This document shows positions 35,857-47,914 of a stretch of DNA of 64,000 bases, piece by piece. Every line of letters starts with the position of its first letter. Position 1 is the first letter of the stretch. The translations under genes were made by a program, and so were the position numbers. Below the pieces are notes generated by a model, which worked only from the letters and a program-made list of their open reading frames with translations, did no database searches and was not told the DNA's origin. This DNA is from Caenorhabditis elegans (lineage: Eukaryota; Nematoda; Chromadorea; Rhabditida; Rhabditidae): contig NC_003283.11 in NCBI RefSeq assembly GCF_000002985.6, positions 9,672,001-9,736,000 of the forward strand, read 5' to 3'.

Positions 35857-37806
35857 CTAACGACCTCTTCCAAAGATGTTGAGAAGCATCAGGAAGATAT
35901 TCAGAATGTCCAAAAAGATTTCCATCGCAGCAAAAATGTAATCTTCTGGTGATAATTCATATTTACGACCACCCATCAGAAGTTGTACATCAATAGCCAA
36001 ATAGAACATCATTAAAAGAGCAGCAAGTCCAGAATAAACGGAATAAAGGAATTGCCAATTGAATGCCAAAGTGAAGATGAGTGCAAAGATTCCAAATGAG
36101 AAAAGAACCATTGAAAGCATGAAAGCGATTCCCATTTTGCTCGTCAAATCTGATTTCGTTTTCATCGAGAAAATAATGACTGATCCACTGCATACTGTGG
36201 TGATACATAGACAAATTAAAACTGATTGAACATTATAACAAGCAGTAACAAACATTGTCATGACTGCTGCCGAGAGAGTCTGAAATATACAATAATTTTA
36301 GATTTCCTTTTACGAAAATTAACACATGTTTCCAGCAATCCTACCGTAGCCTACCCTATCTCAAAGCACATTAAGAATTCTGAAATATCCAGAAAGAAAT
36401 TGAAGTTATCTTGTCAAGAATGTTCATGGTTATACATATATTTTAAAGAAAAAAAACTATTGTCCACGAGGTGTCAGAGTGTCCCATGTCGGTTTGATCT
36501 ACGTAGATCTACAAGAATTGCGGGAATTTAAACGCAGACTTCTCAACTGATTTCGCATCATTAAGAGCGTGCTGACGTCACATTTTTGGGAAACAATTCC
36601 CGCATTTTTGTAGATCAAGCCGTTATGGGACAGCCTGACACCACGTGATTTTAGTGGTTAAAATTAGGAAAATAGAATTTAAAGCGGCCCGGGACTCTCT
36701 AAAATAATGATTGCGTTTTTGGAATGTGATAGAACCTTACAATACGTTTTGTAACGTTTTTATTTTCTTCCTACTAAAAACCACTTTTTAAAAACCTTTT
36801 TACTTAAAAACTTACGAAAATAGTGAGAAGAATGATATTGACTGGAAATTGCCTTCTCAAATTACCACAGCAAGACAACGCAATTGCAACAACCAAAAAT
36901 ACAATTCTGAAATTTATATTATCATTCGAAGATAATCAAAACTCTATTGTAACTCACATCGCAATGAAATATACCCAAAAGTTGTTCTTAACCCAATCCT
37001 GAAACGGTTCTGATACCATAGGAATTACACAGAACGCTGCTGTGATGGCAAACTGAAAATGTGAAAAGTACAGGTTTGTTGAAAGTCATTTTGGATAAAC
37101 TAACCATAATTGTGACAAGCATAAACACTTTTCTGACGAAGGCCGCCCGGACTGTTTGACTTCTGAAAATCAAAAAGTTTAAGATCTCCAAGTTTATTCA
37201 AAATTTTGTAACGTATGTGTTCGTTAATGTCTTTGTTTTTGGGAAAAAGAGAGGCACAGTCTTCCAAGGTATGTAGGCACGCCTAACATATACCTATATA
37301 CTTAGAAGATAACCAAAAGTTTGCTTAAACACGTGAAAACTCGGAATTTAGGAGAAACTTTCTGGAAAAAAACATTAAAAGCTGCTGATTGCCAGCAAGT
37401 TTAAAAAAAAAATTGCCAATTTTTAACAGGAAGTTGCCCCTAAATTACTCTAATCAAATTATTTGATTTTTTAAATGTTTAACTAGGAAATTAGATGTTT
37501 TTCGTGTACATTGGCAGGTAGGTACGCATATAGGTACATAGTAGGAATAGGTCGCCTATAAAGCGATCATGCCTGTTTGTGCTTGTTTTTTCAGAAGCCT
37601 AAAACCATGTTTGGTCTGGAAAAGCCCAGTTATTTTGTATAAACAAAATAAACAATTAAGTGAATCAAAAAATATTAAAAAAATGTTTGCAACAATTTCG
37701 TCTAGGGTAACCTTCAGACTTTAAAAAATAATACTTACGAGAAATGCAAGTTGTACTTTCCATCTGGATCATCTTGAGCTGTTGTGGCTCCATATCCTTG
37801 CTCCAT
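35857..37806 (-). CDS. tag-120: TMBIM/Bax inhibitor-1 family membrane protein, paralogue of xbx-6
   Basis: Five exons, complement(join(35857..36279, 36816..36906, 36958..37052, 37105..37162, 37739..37806)), 244 residues. It begins MEQGYGATTAQDDPDGKYNL, much shorter than the xbx-6 N-terminus, then VRAAFVRKVFMLVTIM and seven hydrophobic segments. The C-terminal motifs LAIDVQLLMGGRKYELSPED and YIFAAMEIFLDILNIF match xbx-6 closely. Several introns fall at the same codon and phase as in xbx-6 (after the first helix, after the second, before TLSA), so the pair arose by inverted duplication. It probably acts in intracellular membranes on Ca2+ handling or stress survival. The symbol is from memory of the locus (F40F9.2). 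Confidence 0.9.
36464..36647. mobile_element. MITE with inverted ends, in the last intron of tag-120
   Basis: Left end CCACGAGGTGTCAGAGTGTC and right end (reverse strand) CACGTGGTGTCAGGCTGTCC extend as imperfect inverted repeats of about 55 bp, through TTGATCTAC and GCGGGAATT blocks. The core contains TTCTCAACTGATTTCGCAT and GCTGACGTCACATTTTT. It has no coding capacity. A one-ended relative lies at 52628-52738. Confidence 0.8.
37260..37600. repeat. TAGG/CCTA-rich degenerate repeat in a tag-120 intron
   Basis: Two patches (about 37262-37312 and 37515-37575) contain repeated GGTATGTAGGCACGCCT / GGCAGGTAGGTACGCATA-like words within the large first intron. They resemble dispersed C. elegans GTAGGCA-type repeats; the boundaries are unclear. 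Confidence 0.4.
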
Positions 37807-39545
37807 TCTGTTAACTGAAATGAACTTGAAATCAATAAATTAATAATCAGCAGCCTCAAAAAGTGGAGTGAGCGATTGGCAGTCCAAAATTTTTTGCCGA
37901 TGACTAACAATCACGAGAGATGAAGAGACAGAAAGAGACTGCAAACGTTTATTTGCACATTGGAAATAGAAAATAGTGATGTGGAAATAAGAGTAAAAGA
38001 GAATGGAAATTCGAGAGCATTCCTGAATATAGGTACTTACTGAAGTATGTTACTTGATAGGGTATTATCTGAGTTCATGTGAAAATTGTTCTGAAGCAGT
38101 TATTAAACTAAAAATTTATCATTGATCATGATAATGTATGATAAATTCAGTTCAAAATTAAGGTAAACATCATTGACCCTGGGAAAAATGGAAAAAAGTA
38201 TTGAGAAACTGTGAGCTCCGCGGAGCACAAATATTTGATTGATGATAGAGAGTTAGAAAATAATTCCCACATTTTTTATCATATAAAAAAGTTTGAAATT
38301 AGTGCATGCTTAAATATCTTGAAATTTAAGTTACTAAAACATACTTAAATATAGATTAAGCTTTCAGAAGGTATTCAAGTTGTAATTTTCCTTCAGAACA
38401 ATTAATTTTTTAACCTTGAAAACAGTTGTTAAAGTTAGCAATGATTTCATAATATATCTAGAAAAAACCAAAAGAGAATGAAAAAAAGAGAAGAGAGAAA
38501 AGTAATGCAAAAACATGGAGTTGTTGACAAAAGGCTCGTTGATGTTTCTCTTCTGAATAACTACACCGGGCATAGTCACACGATTGAAAATGGAAAAATG
38601 AAATAGAATACGCAGTGACCGCCTTTTTTCATGTATGTTAATGTGAGTCATGAACTGGGTTTGATGAATTTTTCAGTTGCTACATGCTTTCTAGAATACC
38701 TAAATTTGAAATTACGTTGGTATATTAGCACTGGAAAATAACATTCATCAATTTTTTTTTAACTTTTAAAGTTGCTTAAAGCAAATTTAATAAATCTTTT
38801 GAAATCCTCTTATAAAAAGCAATAACTTAGGAATAAGTTCAACAAAGTGAGTTACCTGAAAGTCTTGCATTCCCTTAACTCTTCTTTGACAGCTCTTATC
38901 TTACGGTGCCCTTACTAAAAATATATTTAACAGTAAAAATACGTCCCAATTATTATTCCATATTTTTATAGTTAAACAATTTTTGATAAAGCCAAAACAA
39001 TTCGAGATATGAACTGTCGAAGTAAAGCTGGTTTGCTTACGGTGAAAGACCATAGGAATCGCGCGCATGTTCTACTGACGTGTAATCTTCTGATCCGATA
39101 CTCAAAAGGTTTGCACATTCAACAGTTCAACGATTAAAAGATGAAATTCAAGTACATTAAAATTTCAAATCAATATTCCAAAAGTGTTTAAAGCAATATT
39201 GAATTTTACCTTTGAAAGACACCAAAACGTGGTTTACCGTTTAAAAGGATAAATAATGAAATCGTTGATTATACAATGAAGTAATAGAAGAAATAGGTTC
39301 TATATGCAGTTTGAATGTACTGATAAGACGCCCCACATGACTCACAGCGATGTACCGTGCACCAACTTATTTGAATATGACTTGTGATGACGAAACGAGA
39401 TTAGTTTCTGTGTAGTGGTGTTGCGAAATGGTTCTGACTCAATTATCTAATCAAACAATTTTCATTGGTATCATTGGTCCGGTTAATATTTAGATCACAA
39501 CCCTTGGTAGTAGGTTCAACAAAACAAGAGAAAACAAAACAATTT
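37807..39545. other. Intergenic, no gene seen
   Basis: Between the tag-120 start and the methyltransferase stop, both minus strand. Minus-strand donors at about 38857 (CTTTCAG then GTAACT) and 39040 (CACC then GTAAGC) could belong to non-coding first exons of tag-120. No coding signal. Confidence 0.5.
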
Positions 39546-41577
39546 TCAAGACTTCAAATTTTCAGAAGTGAATTTAGAAATCAAATGTTCTGCTGATGCA
39601 TCTTGTTGACAGCACAACAACTCCAGTACAATATGTTCCTTTCCTTTCGATACTTCACCATATCTTATCATATTGACAACCGTCACTGAATACATGAGAT
39701 CAGACAAATGAATGTTGTTTAGGAAACGAGTACAGCTGAAATTTTGTATTCTAAGTAAATATGTTGATTTCAACTTTTCCCTACCTATCTGCACAGTCCT
39801 TTGCGAATTCCCTATGTCTATCTGTCAATCTGGCCCATCCCTCATTCTCATACTCTTTCCATATTTTAACTTCTGGCAGCACACGGTTTTCCATTTCTTC
39901 TACAATTGATGCTGAGCGGCTAAACTTTTTCTTCTTTTGTCCACCTTCTGTTCCATTAGTCTCTGAATTATTTTCCGATGGCTCATCCGATTCCGGAGCG
40001 GTTGGAATGGAAGTTGATTCAACTTCTGGCTTGGAGTCCTCATGAACTGCAGATAACACAGGAAGGGTTCTAAAACAATGACTTACAGTCTATAGAGAAT
40101 ACTTTTGAATTGTTAAATTTCATATATATTTTCCTCCATCATCAACAGAAATTTTTGAACTCACTTTTGACGAAGAACCTTCTTTTTCTTCGGTGCAGCA
40201 TCTTTATCTGTTTTTTCTTTTCCGTCAGCTGGTTTCTTCTTTTTCTCGGCTACTACCTTCTTTTCAACTTTTTCTGTTTTTTGAGGAGTCTTTTTCTTTT
40301 CTGTCATATCAAGAATTTCATTAATATGAACAATTCCTCCTTCTGGCTTCAATGCTTTACAGGCTGCCAACCAATGTGCTCGACAAGACGGTAAAAGTCC
40401 CAAATATACTCGATCCGCCGTTTGATCAGGGCACACTCGACGACAATCACCATGTATCACAAGAAGACGATCATCAACATTGTTAACTTGTGCACTTCTG
40501 ATTAAACTTTCAAGAATCTCATCATTCCAATCAATTGCTACAACTTGTTTAGCTTCACACGATACAAGAAATGTGAGAGTGTAATAACCGAGACTGGCAT
40601 ACATATCCACAATTGTCTGTCCTTGGCAAGACCATTTTGAGATTCGTTTCATTTCTGCTTTTTTCGAGTTTTCAAATACTCGCTTTGTGGCATCGTAGCA
40701 AAACTTGATTCCACGTTCATCCACGTAATCAACCCATGCATCTGCACCAAGAAGAAGATCAACATGAGGAGTACGTTCCTCATCAATCAGCCTTTTTCGG
40801 CCAACACGAGCAACATTAAGAGATTGTGCAACAACTGCCCACAGTTCACGACCTGCAATTTGGAGACTATGAAATCATGACTCATTAGATAAAACACGTA
40901 TACAAAGAGTACACATATTTTAGTACTTTCATAAAATTGTTGACGGAACTGATATTGAAACTCATTTTAAAACTATGAAAAAGTTGTAAAACTCAGTGAC
41001 TTGGAAAAGTTAGATGATAAGCAAAAATGTAGCTCTTCCTTTTTCGTGAGATAACAAATATTAAATTGTTTTTTCTTCATCATCAGAGAAAATTTTAAAA
41101 ATATTTGTTTGGGTCCAGTTAAAATTTGATTCAACCAATATTTTACCAAAACTGTTTATTTTAACCTTGGACAGGAGAACTTATCAAACTTATGGTTAAA
41201 GGTGGTCTAAAAAAAGTCTTGCCTAGGTTTTGCTCAAGATTTGGCAGCTTGTGAACCAAATCTGACAAACTTTTAAATCTCATATTCAAATTTTAAATTT
41301 CTTACTTACCAATATATCTCCAATTGATATGGGTAAATGTATTCTGTGGAAAAACAATCATATCTCCATGCTTTTCCCATTTCTTTGGCAAATCTCTCTG
41401 CATTTCATCGTCCCACAACGACTTGCTCAATGCTAACTTTCTGACCTTAAAACTGAGAATTTAAATCCACATCACATGCTACTACAATCTTACATCTTCG
41501 AGCATCTGGCCGAAGTTTGATGCTTTTGCCAGGACACCATCACTCGTCTTCCGTCGTAAACTGGACGTTCTCTCCAT
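39546..41577 (-). CDS. TYW2/TRM5-like tRNA-modifying methyltransferase (TRMT12 family)
   Basis: Five exons, complement(join(39546..39735, 39785..40069, 40165..40852, 41310..41445, 41494..41577)), 460 residues. The N-terminal part LPKKWEKHGDMIVFPQNTF and the following WRYIGRELWAVVAQSLNVAR fit the TYW2/Trm5 D2 region. The AdoMet motif reads VDMYASLGYYTLTF, where family members usually have D-x-Y-x-G-I-G-Y-F; VVAIDWNDE and VIHGDCRRVCPD follow. These enzymes act on tRNA-Phe near position 37 in wybutosine or m1G synthesis. Between GGIVHINEIL (about 244-253) and WKEYENEGWARL (about 372) lies a roughly 120-residue K/E- and S-rich insertion; YSVTVVNMIRYGEV then supplies the expected last strand. The fourth exon uses a TTTTAAG acceptor. 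Confidence 0.82.
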
Positions 41578-43266
41578 TGAGGTTAAAAGAAGAACGAAGT
41601 CCGGCTGATTGGTGGGTAATAATAGAATTGATCTGTGTGAAGATAAATGAATGATATATTGTGATGGGTCGAGGAGAAAAAATACGTAAGTGGCGATAGA
41701 CATATAGTGAAAGCGCAAGACAATCTTAAAACAATATTCAAGACAATAAAGAGATACACGATTTTAATATGAAATACTGTGAAGCAGTCTTTCTTCAAGA
41801 AACGAAGTTGTCTAAAATTCTAAAATATCATGAGAAAACAAAGAAATTAAGCTAACTTCTCTGATTCAATCTACTCCTGAAAAACTCTAAGATCAATCAG
41901 CAGACCCTACATGTGAATGAATCAGTGATGTTCATTCAGCCCATTTTCGTTGAATGGTTTCAAAATGGGCGGAAATTCCGTTTTCTGTGGATTTTTAAAA
42001 ATTATTTCCCACTTTTGTAATGTTTCAGGATTTTGGACGATTTTGAGTATTTTATACCAATTTCATTTTTAAAGTTGACATTTACAGAATGTTCAAAATG
42101 TTATGGTTTACCATACGCCGTTTTCGATTTTATGGAAAAAAAGGAGCTTTTATAGCCAGATTATAAAACAACTATGGAAACTGACAAAACTTCAACAAAA
42201 GAACACTAATCCTAAAAATACAATGAGGAGAAATCTGAGATTCAAGAAGTATCCGGAACATTTTTTGGATAGAAAGGAACGGATCAGAACAAAACAGTGA
42301 AACCGAATCCCCATCATGGTGTTCTCTATAACATCGTTTTTTTTGAGGCGCGAAAAGCTTAGCGTGAAGAAAAAACATGGTTCTCTCCCTCTTTCTTGTG
42401 GGAGGTAGTGAGACATCTTTCGTCAACTTCTCCCGGGAGCTCAATCTCCTCCCCGTCGGGATGTGGCAAACAATAGAAAGAATAGAAATCGAGGAGATCA
42501 CAGACAACTATTTCCAAGTGTCTCATTTTGTTGCCGAAGGGATGGACCTTAGGATTCATCTGCGTCTCTTCGAGTGACCACAGTCTATTAGATAAAGCGC
42601 ACTCGTTATCAGTGGGCAAAAACACTTGATGGATATTTAAAAATATATTAAAAAATTTGAATTTGGAAGCAGATAAATATTACCAGTTGTGTTTAAATAC
42701 ATTGCTGGCGTCTTTATTGGTGTTTTAACGATATTCTCAAACACGAAGTTATTGCCAATAGTTTCACAATGGAACAAACTTCAATTCCTAAGAATATGAT
42801 AATCGAAATTCTAAAACATTATTTTAAAATCCGAGAATAGAGTAATGAGTTAGCACGAACAGTGTTACAACTTCTTTCATCAGTTTAATTGGTTTTATGA
42901 GTGCTATCAGCGAAAAAATATAACACGGTGTGCAGGGTTTTTGGTATTATGTCAAATTTGTCCAATTTGTAAAAAATATTGGCCGTACAAGTTCTTAACG
43001 CCATTCTAGAATTGTGGAAAATTTAAAAGTGTCCTCATTTTGAAAAACTACTAAAGTACAGTAGACGCACTACATTACGGAATTTCCGTAACTTTCCAGA
43101 ACAACTCATTGAAAAAAATCTTCATGGAATTTAAATTTGGCACGATTTTATCAAATATTCATAAGTTCACGTTTCCACATATTATTTTTTGCAACGAATT
43201 TTCCAATTATTGTAATTCAACGTAAAGTTGTTGCTAAACAATTTATTTCTCAATTCGCTAGAAAAA
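41578..43266. other. Divergent intergenic region, no supported gene
   Basis: It contains overlapping frames on both strands at 42359-42625 without motifs or splice context. It probably carries the promoters of the methyltransferase and PDZ genes. Confidence 0.5.
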
Positions 43267-44330
43267 ATGGAAAAAGGTGCACCGCAAAACAATGCTGACG
43301 AGGAGGCAAAAGTAGAAGTTCCACCTCCAGCTCCGAAAACCGTAAGTTGTCCAGATCGAAACATTTTGTAAAAATGCATTTAGACATCCGCCGAGAGAGC
43401 TCCTGAGAAAGTTTCAGCCGAAAAAGCTCAGGAACAAGAGAAATCCGCTATGGGCTCAGTGCCGATTCCGCCAGAAAGAGAGAAACATATTAAAGAAAGA
43501 AAGACCGGATACGAGTATTCAATTGTTACAATCAACTACAAGCCTGGAACGAAGTTTGGATTGGGAATCAAGAACGTCTTCAACAAGAGTATCTATGTGA
43601 TTAAAGTTGAAGAGAGTAAGTTATGTAGTATTAAAATAAATAACTTGAGACAAGAAGTGAAGAAGGAGAAACAGCTACTTAAAAACAAAAAAAAAGAGAA
43701 CAATAGTTTGATTGCAGATTCACTTGTCAGTGGAATATTCAACGTGGCTGATCGTATCATTGATGTTGATGGGGAACCAGTGTATGACAATGCAAAATGC
43801 AAAGGACTTCTTGTCAAAGCATTGAAAGAGAAGAAAGTTTGCACGTTGTTGATTGAACGAGGAATCACTGAGAGTGCATTGAAGGATGCTACTGTTAGGT
43901 TTTAAGAACATTTGGATAATTTATTTAAATATATTCAGAACGAGATGAATGAAGAGCACACTCAATCTGTCATGGCCCCACCTGATGTGAAGAGTATCAT
44001 GCGTAAGCTTGAAGCTCACAATTTCCTTCGTAAATCTCCATCTTGTGAAAGTGCGGCTGCTCCAAATCCAGTTCCCAGTGCAATGACGAAAAATAAAGAA
44101 GGCAAAGGAGAGAGAAAGGCGTGTATTTTGGAAGATGGTCACAAATCTGTCATGATTCGTATGGATAACGAGGAGAATCGAAACAAGCTCAAGGTATTCT
44201 GAAATTTTTAAGCACATTTTGAAAGAGTTTTTTTTTTCAGAAAGTGGAACCCAAAGAGCCACCGAGAAGACTTGATCCTAAGACTCCACCGAAACCAGCG
44301 GCACCTGAACCAAAACCGGAAGGAAAATAA
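43267..44330 (+). CDS. Small single-PDZ protein
   Basis: Exons join(43267..43341, 43384..43615, 43718..43893, 43939..44193, 44241..44330), 275 residues. The acidic/proline N-terminus (MEKGAPQNNADEEAKVEVPP) is followed by one PDZ domain at about residues 65-150: KFGLGIKNVFNKSIYVIKV holds the GLGI carboxylate-binding loop, and ENSLVSGIFNVADRIIDVDG is the usual helix-strand core. The C-terminus is basic, then Pro-rich (KTPPKPAAPEPKPEGK). PDZ domains bind C-terminal peptides of partner proteins. Introns are inferred: 43616-43717 is 102 nt, open in frame, but removing it restores a normal PDZ core. At 43894 a GTTAGG donor keeps the frame. I do not assign a name; nematodes have a group of small PDZ proteins like this. 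Confidence 0.85.
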
Positions 44331-44362
44331 TATATTGAACTTCAATGCCTTACTTTAGAATG

Positions 44363-44368
44363 AATAAA
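44363..44368 (+). terminator. Poly(A) signal of the PDZ gene
   Basis: AATAAA 33 nt after the stop codon. Confidence 0.7.
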
Positions 44369-44696
44369 TGGTTCAATGACATGTGTTTGCTTTTAAGTCT
44401 TTAGTATTTGGAAATATGTTCTGAAATTATGATAAAGCCATTCTAAAGGTTTTATATAAGTTTGAAAAATTTGATTCAAATGTTTAATTAGTTTTTGATC
44501 ACTTGTATTATTTCCTTCAAGTTAACCAGGAAGTAAGTTTTAAAATCAGAAGCATCCGTTCTCGTGATCACAAAAATCGTTTTTATTACTGGAAAGACAA
44601 TGATTCTCAAAGGACATTGTCTAGTCAAACTATGCTAATATATATTTTGGATCTGTCTGTACCCCAATTCAGTTCGGACGTTTATTTCTGGAAACA

Positions 44697-46051
44697 ATGG
44701 TTTACCAACTGACTTGCACCGTTATTTCTTTGTTTCTCAATTCAATTCTCATATGTCTGATCTGGAACAAGTCACCCGCGCAAACAGGAAAATATCGATG
44801 GCTCATGATGTACACTGCATGCTTTGAAATATTTTGGGGAATATACGATTTGCCTGCAGAAATTGTGAGTTTAAATTACATCAACAATTTTCCAATGTTT
44901 TACTAACAAGAAAACCGCAAGTTTTTCAAATGTATTCTCTCCAATTTTTTAACTTTTCAATATTTTCAAAAATTTCAAAAACTTTTAAATGCAATCAATA
45001 ATCAGATTTTTGTAATGTTTATCAAGTGCCACATTAGTTTAATCGGTTTTAAGATAGCTCACTCCGTTGGTAGTGCATTCATTGTCTTCCGTATAAACCA
45101 TCCCGACTCGATTCTAAATTCCGAGCTGTCTTCATGGGTGGTTCTGATATACACTGCAATATTCGGTGCATCGATGGCTCTATTTGCATCTCACTTTGTC
45201 TATCGTTACGGATCAATTGAAATGTAATGATTTTTTAAAATTGTTGTTAACGGATCATTTTCAGCTCGTTTGGCAAAAAGTTCACTTCTGATTGGAAACT
45301 CGGTATTATTCTGATATTCCCTGTAGTGTATGCCATCTGGTGGGCGGCAACTGTACGATTCTGCTTTTGGCCCAATGAAGATTTGAGGGAGTATACCAGG
45401 TAAACTAGAAGTATAAAGTACATCACATGAATGTTTTTGTTTTTAGGGAATTGATTATGACTACAGTCGGACAAGACATTGAGAATATTAGCTATGTTGG
45501 AACACGATTTTATATTGATTCGGTGAATGGAACAAAACATTTCAATATAACCGCTTGGATTGGAGTTTGTCAAATGTTTTTCATGGTGGTCCGTTAAAAT
45601 TATAGGAAGATCAATTAAAAAAAAAAATTTTTAGGGATCTTCCATGGGATGTGTATTTGGATTTGGATTCATGTGCTATTTACGTCTTTCAAATCAGATT
45701 TCAATGGTCTCGATGGCTGTCAACAATCTCCAAAAGCAACTTTTCTATTCACTTGTTCTTCAAACTCTTATTCCATTTGTTCTCATGCACATTCCAATTA
45801 CAATTTATTATCTTTGTCCCATGCTCGACATGGATTTGGATTTTGCTAGTGTCTTCGTAGCATCTACAATAACCTTATACCCGGCTGTCGACCCACTGCC
45901 AAGTTTTTTCGTAATTAAAAGTTATCGAGAAGCAATTCTGAAATTTTTTCGGAAAATCAATGTAGCTTCCAAGAATACAATGGTTGTAACATTTACAATG
46001 AATAGCGTTCGAAATGAATCAAACGTTGGCCACACACCTGCTATATTTTGA
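44697..46051 (+). CDS. Str-type seven-transmembrane chemoreceptor
   Basis: Five exons, join(44697..44864, 45054..45223, 45265..45399, 45447..45588, 45635..46051), 343 residues. Family marks in order: SPAQTGKYRWLMMYTACFEI in helix 1-2; IAHSVGSAFIVF; SFGKKFTSDWKLGIILIFP; NLQKQLFYSLVLQTLIPFVL; then YPAVDPLPSFFVIKSYREAI near the C-terminus. These are the conserved blocks of the nematode Str superfamily (str/srj-like) of presumed odorant receptors in chemosensory neurons. The start is uncertain: the ATG at 44697 leaves a short N-terminus, about 20 residues shorter than the neighbouring copy. The fourth donor (GTCCGT after GTG) is weak. The ligand is unknown. Confidence 0.85.
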
Positions 46052-46401
46052 GTTTTACATTCAATTAATAATGTGTTTTACTTGTCTGCTGTTGTAAATA
46101 TGAATAGATTTGGAAATTGTTCTTATTCTAATGAGTAAAATTAATTGTTCACAAGTAGAACTTAGAGGTTCGAATAGTAGATTAAGAATTGATGTATGTA
46201 GTATACAAGAACTTATATCTTGTTATTCAGTACTAACTACATGTTTCAGCCCCTGAGATTTCTTTTAAATCACTATATATTTATTTTGATTAGGTGGGCA
46301 CGTTTTCGAGATATTGAAGTATTGTCTAGTTCACAATCTCTAGAGGGCCAGCTAGACGTTAATGAAATACGCCCCTTTTCAAATTTCTTCATACTTCCTG
46401 T

Positions 46402-47724
46402 ATGAGTTTTACGTCTATTATTTTCTCCATACCTGATAATTCAACTGATTCACTGAATTCAATGATAGTTCAACTGATTTGTACTATAATTTCTGCGATC
46501 CTAAATTCAACTTTGATAGTTTTAATATGGACCAGATCCCCTCCACAGACAGGAAAATACAGATGGTTAATGACATTTACCGCTGTTTTCGAAATATTTT
46601 GGGGTGCATTTGATCTTCCATCAGAAATCGTGAGTTTTCAAAAGTAACTGTCGTTGCTATATTTTTTAGGATTTAGATTGCTCATTCGGCTGGATGTGCA
46701 TTTATTGCTTTTCGTGTTGATTATCCAGATTCAGTTCTTCAACCATATCATTCTGGATAGATGCTGATGATTTACTGTGCAATTTTTGGAGCATCAATGG
46801 CAATTTTTGCTTCACATTTTTTGTATAGATTCGGATCAATTGAAATGTAAGCTAATATGTCTTCAGATTCTTCTATTCTGAATATTTCAGAAAATTCGGA
46901 AAAAAGTTCACAACCGGTTGGAAATTCAGCCTTTTATTCTTGTTTCCCCTGATGTATGGTATCTGGTGGTGGAAAAATCCCGATATGGATGAATATATGA
47001 GGTCAGTACTATCAATTTGTTTTTTTTTTCTGATTGAAAACTATTAAAGAGACTTGATCATGAGAACAGTTGGGCAACCATTTGAAAGAATTACTTATTT
47101 TGGTGCAAAATTTTATAATTACGACGAGGAAGGAAGAATGTCATTGAACAAAAATGCTTGGATTGGACTTTGTCAAACTTCATTTATGGTGGTGAGAATT
47201 TGTTAAAATTTACAGAACAGTGTTTAGTGTTCTGGATTAAGCACAGGAAAAAGAGAACATTTAGATTTGAATTAGCCAAATTTTCTAAAAACTTTTTGAT
47301 TGTTCAATAATTGCAGAGCAGCTCTTTGGCATGTGTGTTCGGTTTCGGAACATTGTGCTATCGGCGTCTTTCGGATACGTTATCAATTGTTTCAAATGCC
47401 CCAAATAATCTTCAAAAGCAACTGTTCTATGCATTATGCTTCCAAACTCTTATCCCTTTAGTTCTAATGCACTTTCCCATCACCATTTTCTTCCTCGGTC
47501 CAATGCTTACTCTTGATACTGATTTTACCACAACGATTGCATTCCATACAATTATAATTTATCCAGCTGTTGATCCACTTCCAAACTTTGTTATCATCAA
47601 AAACTATCGCGAAGCTGTGTTGAATATGTTCCGTTGGATGTTCTGCGGAAGACAAGCAAATTCTCAAAACCCGCACGGTGTTGTTTCCATTAATAGTTTG
47701 AATATTCATACAACAACTTTGTGA
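46402..47724 (+). pseudogene. Str-type chemoreceptor with one in-frame stop (tandem copy)
   Basis: The same exon layout as its upstream neighbour: 46402-46629, 46677-46846, 46891-47001, 47050-47191, 47317-47724, all splice sites intact and phases matching. Exon 2 contains TAG at 46758-46760, in frame, at the position where the neighbour has Trp (LSSW versus HSG-stop), so a TGG to TAG change is the simplest explanation. Everything after it remains open for over 250 codons, including NLQKQLFYALCFQTLIPLVL and YPAVDPLPNFVIIKNYREAV. The third exon is 24 nt shorter than in the neighbour. It could be a recent pseudogene, a strain-specific null, a sequencing error, or a readthrough gene. Confidence 0.85.
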
Positions 47725-47730
47725 AGAGAA

Positions 47731-47736
47731 AATAAA
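47731..47736 (+). terminator. Poly(A) signal of the second chemoreceptor copy
   Basis: AATAAA just after the stop at 47724, suggesting a very short 3' UTR; a retained signal fits a recently lost gene. Confidence 0.55.
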
Positions 47737-47755
47737 CGTTTTAAGTAAATATTAT

Positions 47756-47761
47756 TTTATT
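47756..47761 (-). terminator. Poly(A) signal of the SLC46-like gene
   Basis: AATAAA on the minus strand, 154 nt after the stop, only 20 bp from the convergent plus-strand signal, so the two 3' ends nearly overlap. Confidence 0.6.
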
Positions 47762-47914
47762 GCACAAATCGTTTAATGTAGATATTAAGAAAAAGAACAC
47801 CCGTTCATGACAACACAGAGTAAAAGACAAGTGGAAGCAGCTTCTAAATAACAAAAAAGTTCACATAAATTACAAACAAAGAGTATGAAAACAATTATTT
47901 CCCCGAAGACATGA

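Noticed and set aside
42359-42625. Overlapping frames on both strands in the methyltransferase/PDZ gap
   Set aside because: Frames on opposite strands cannot both be explained, no domain signature, no consistent splice sites.
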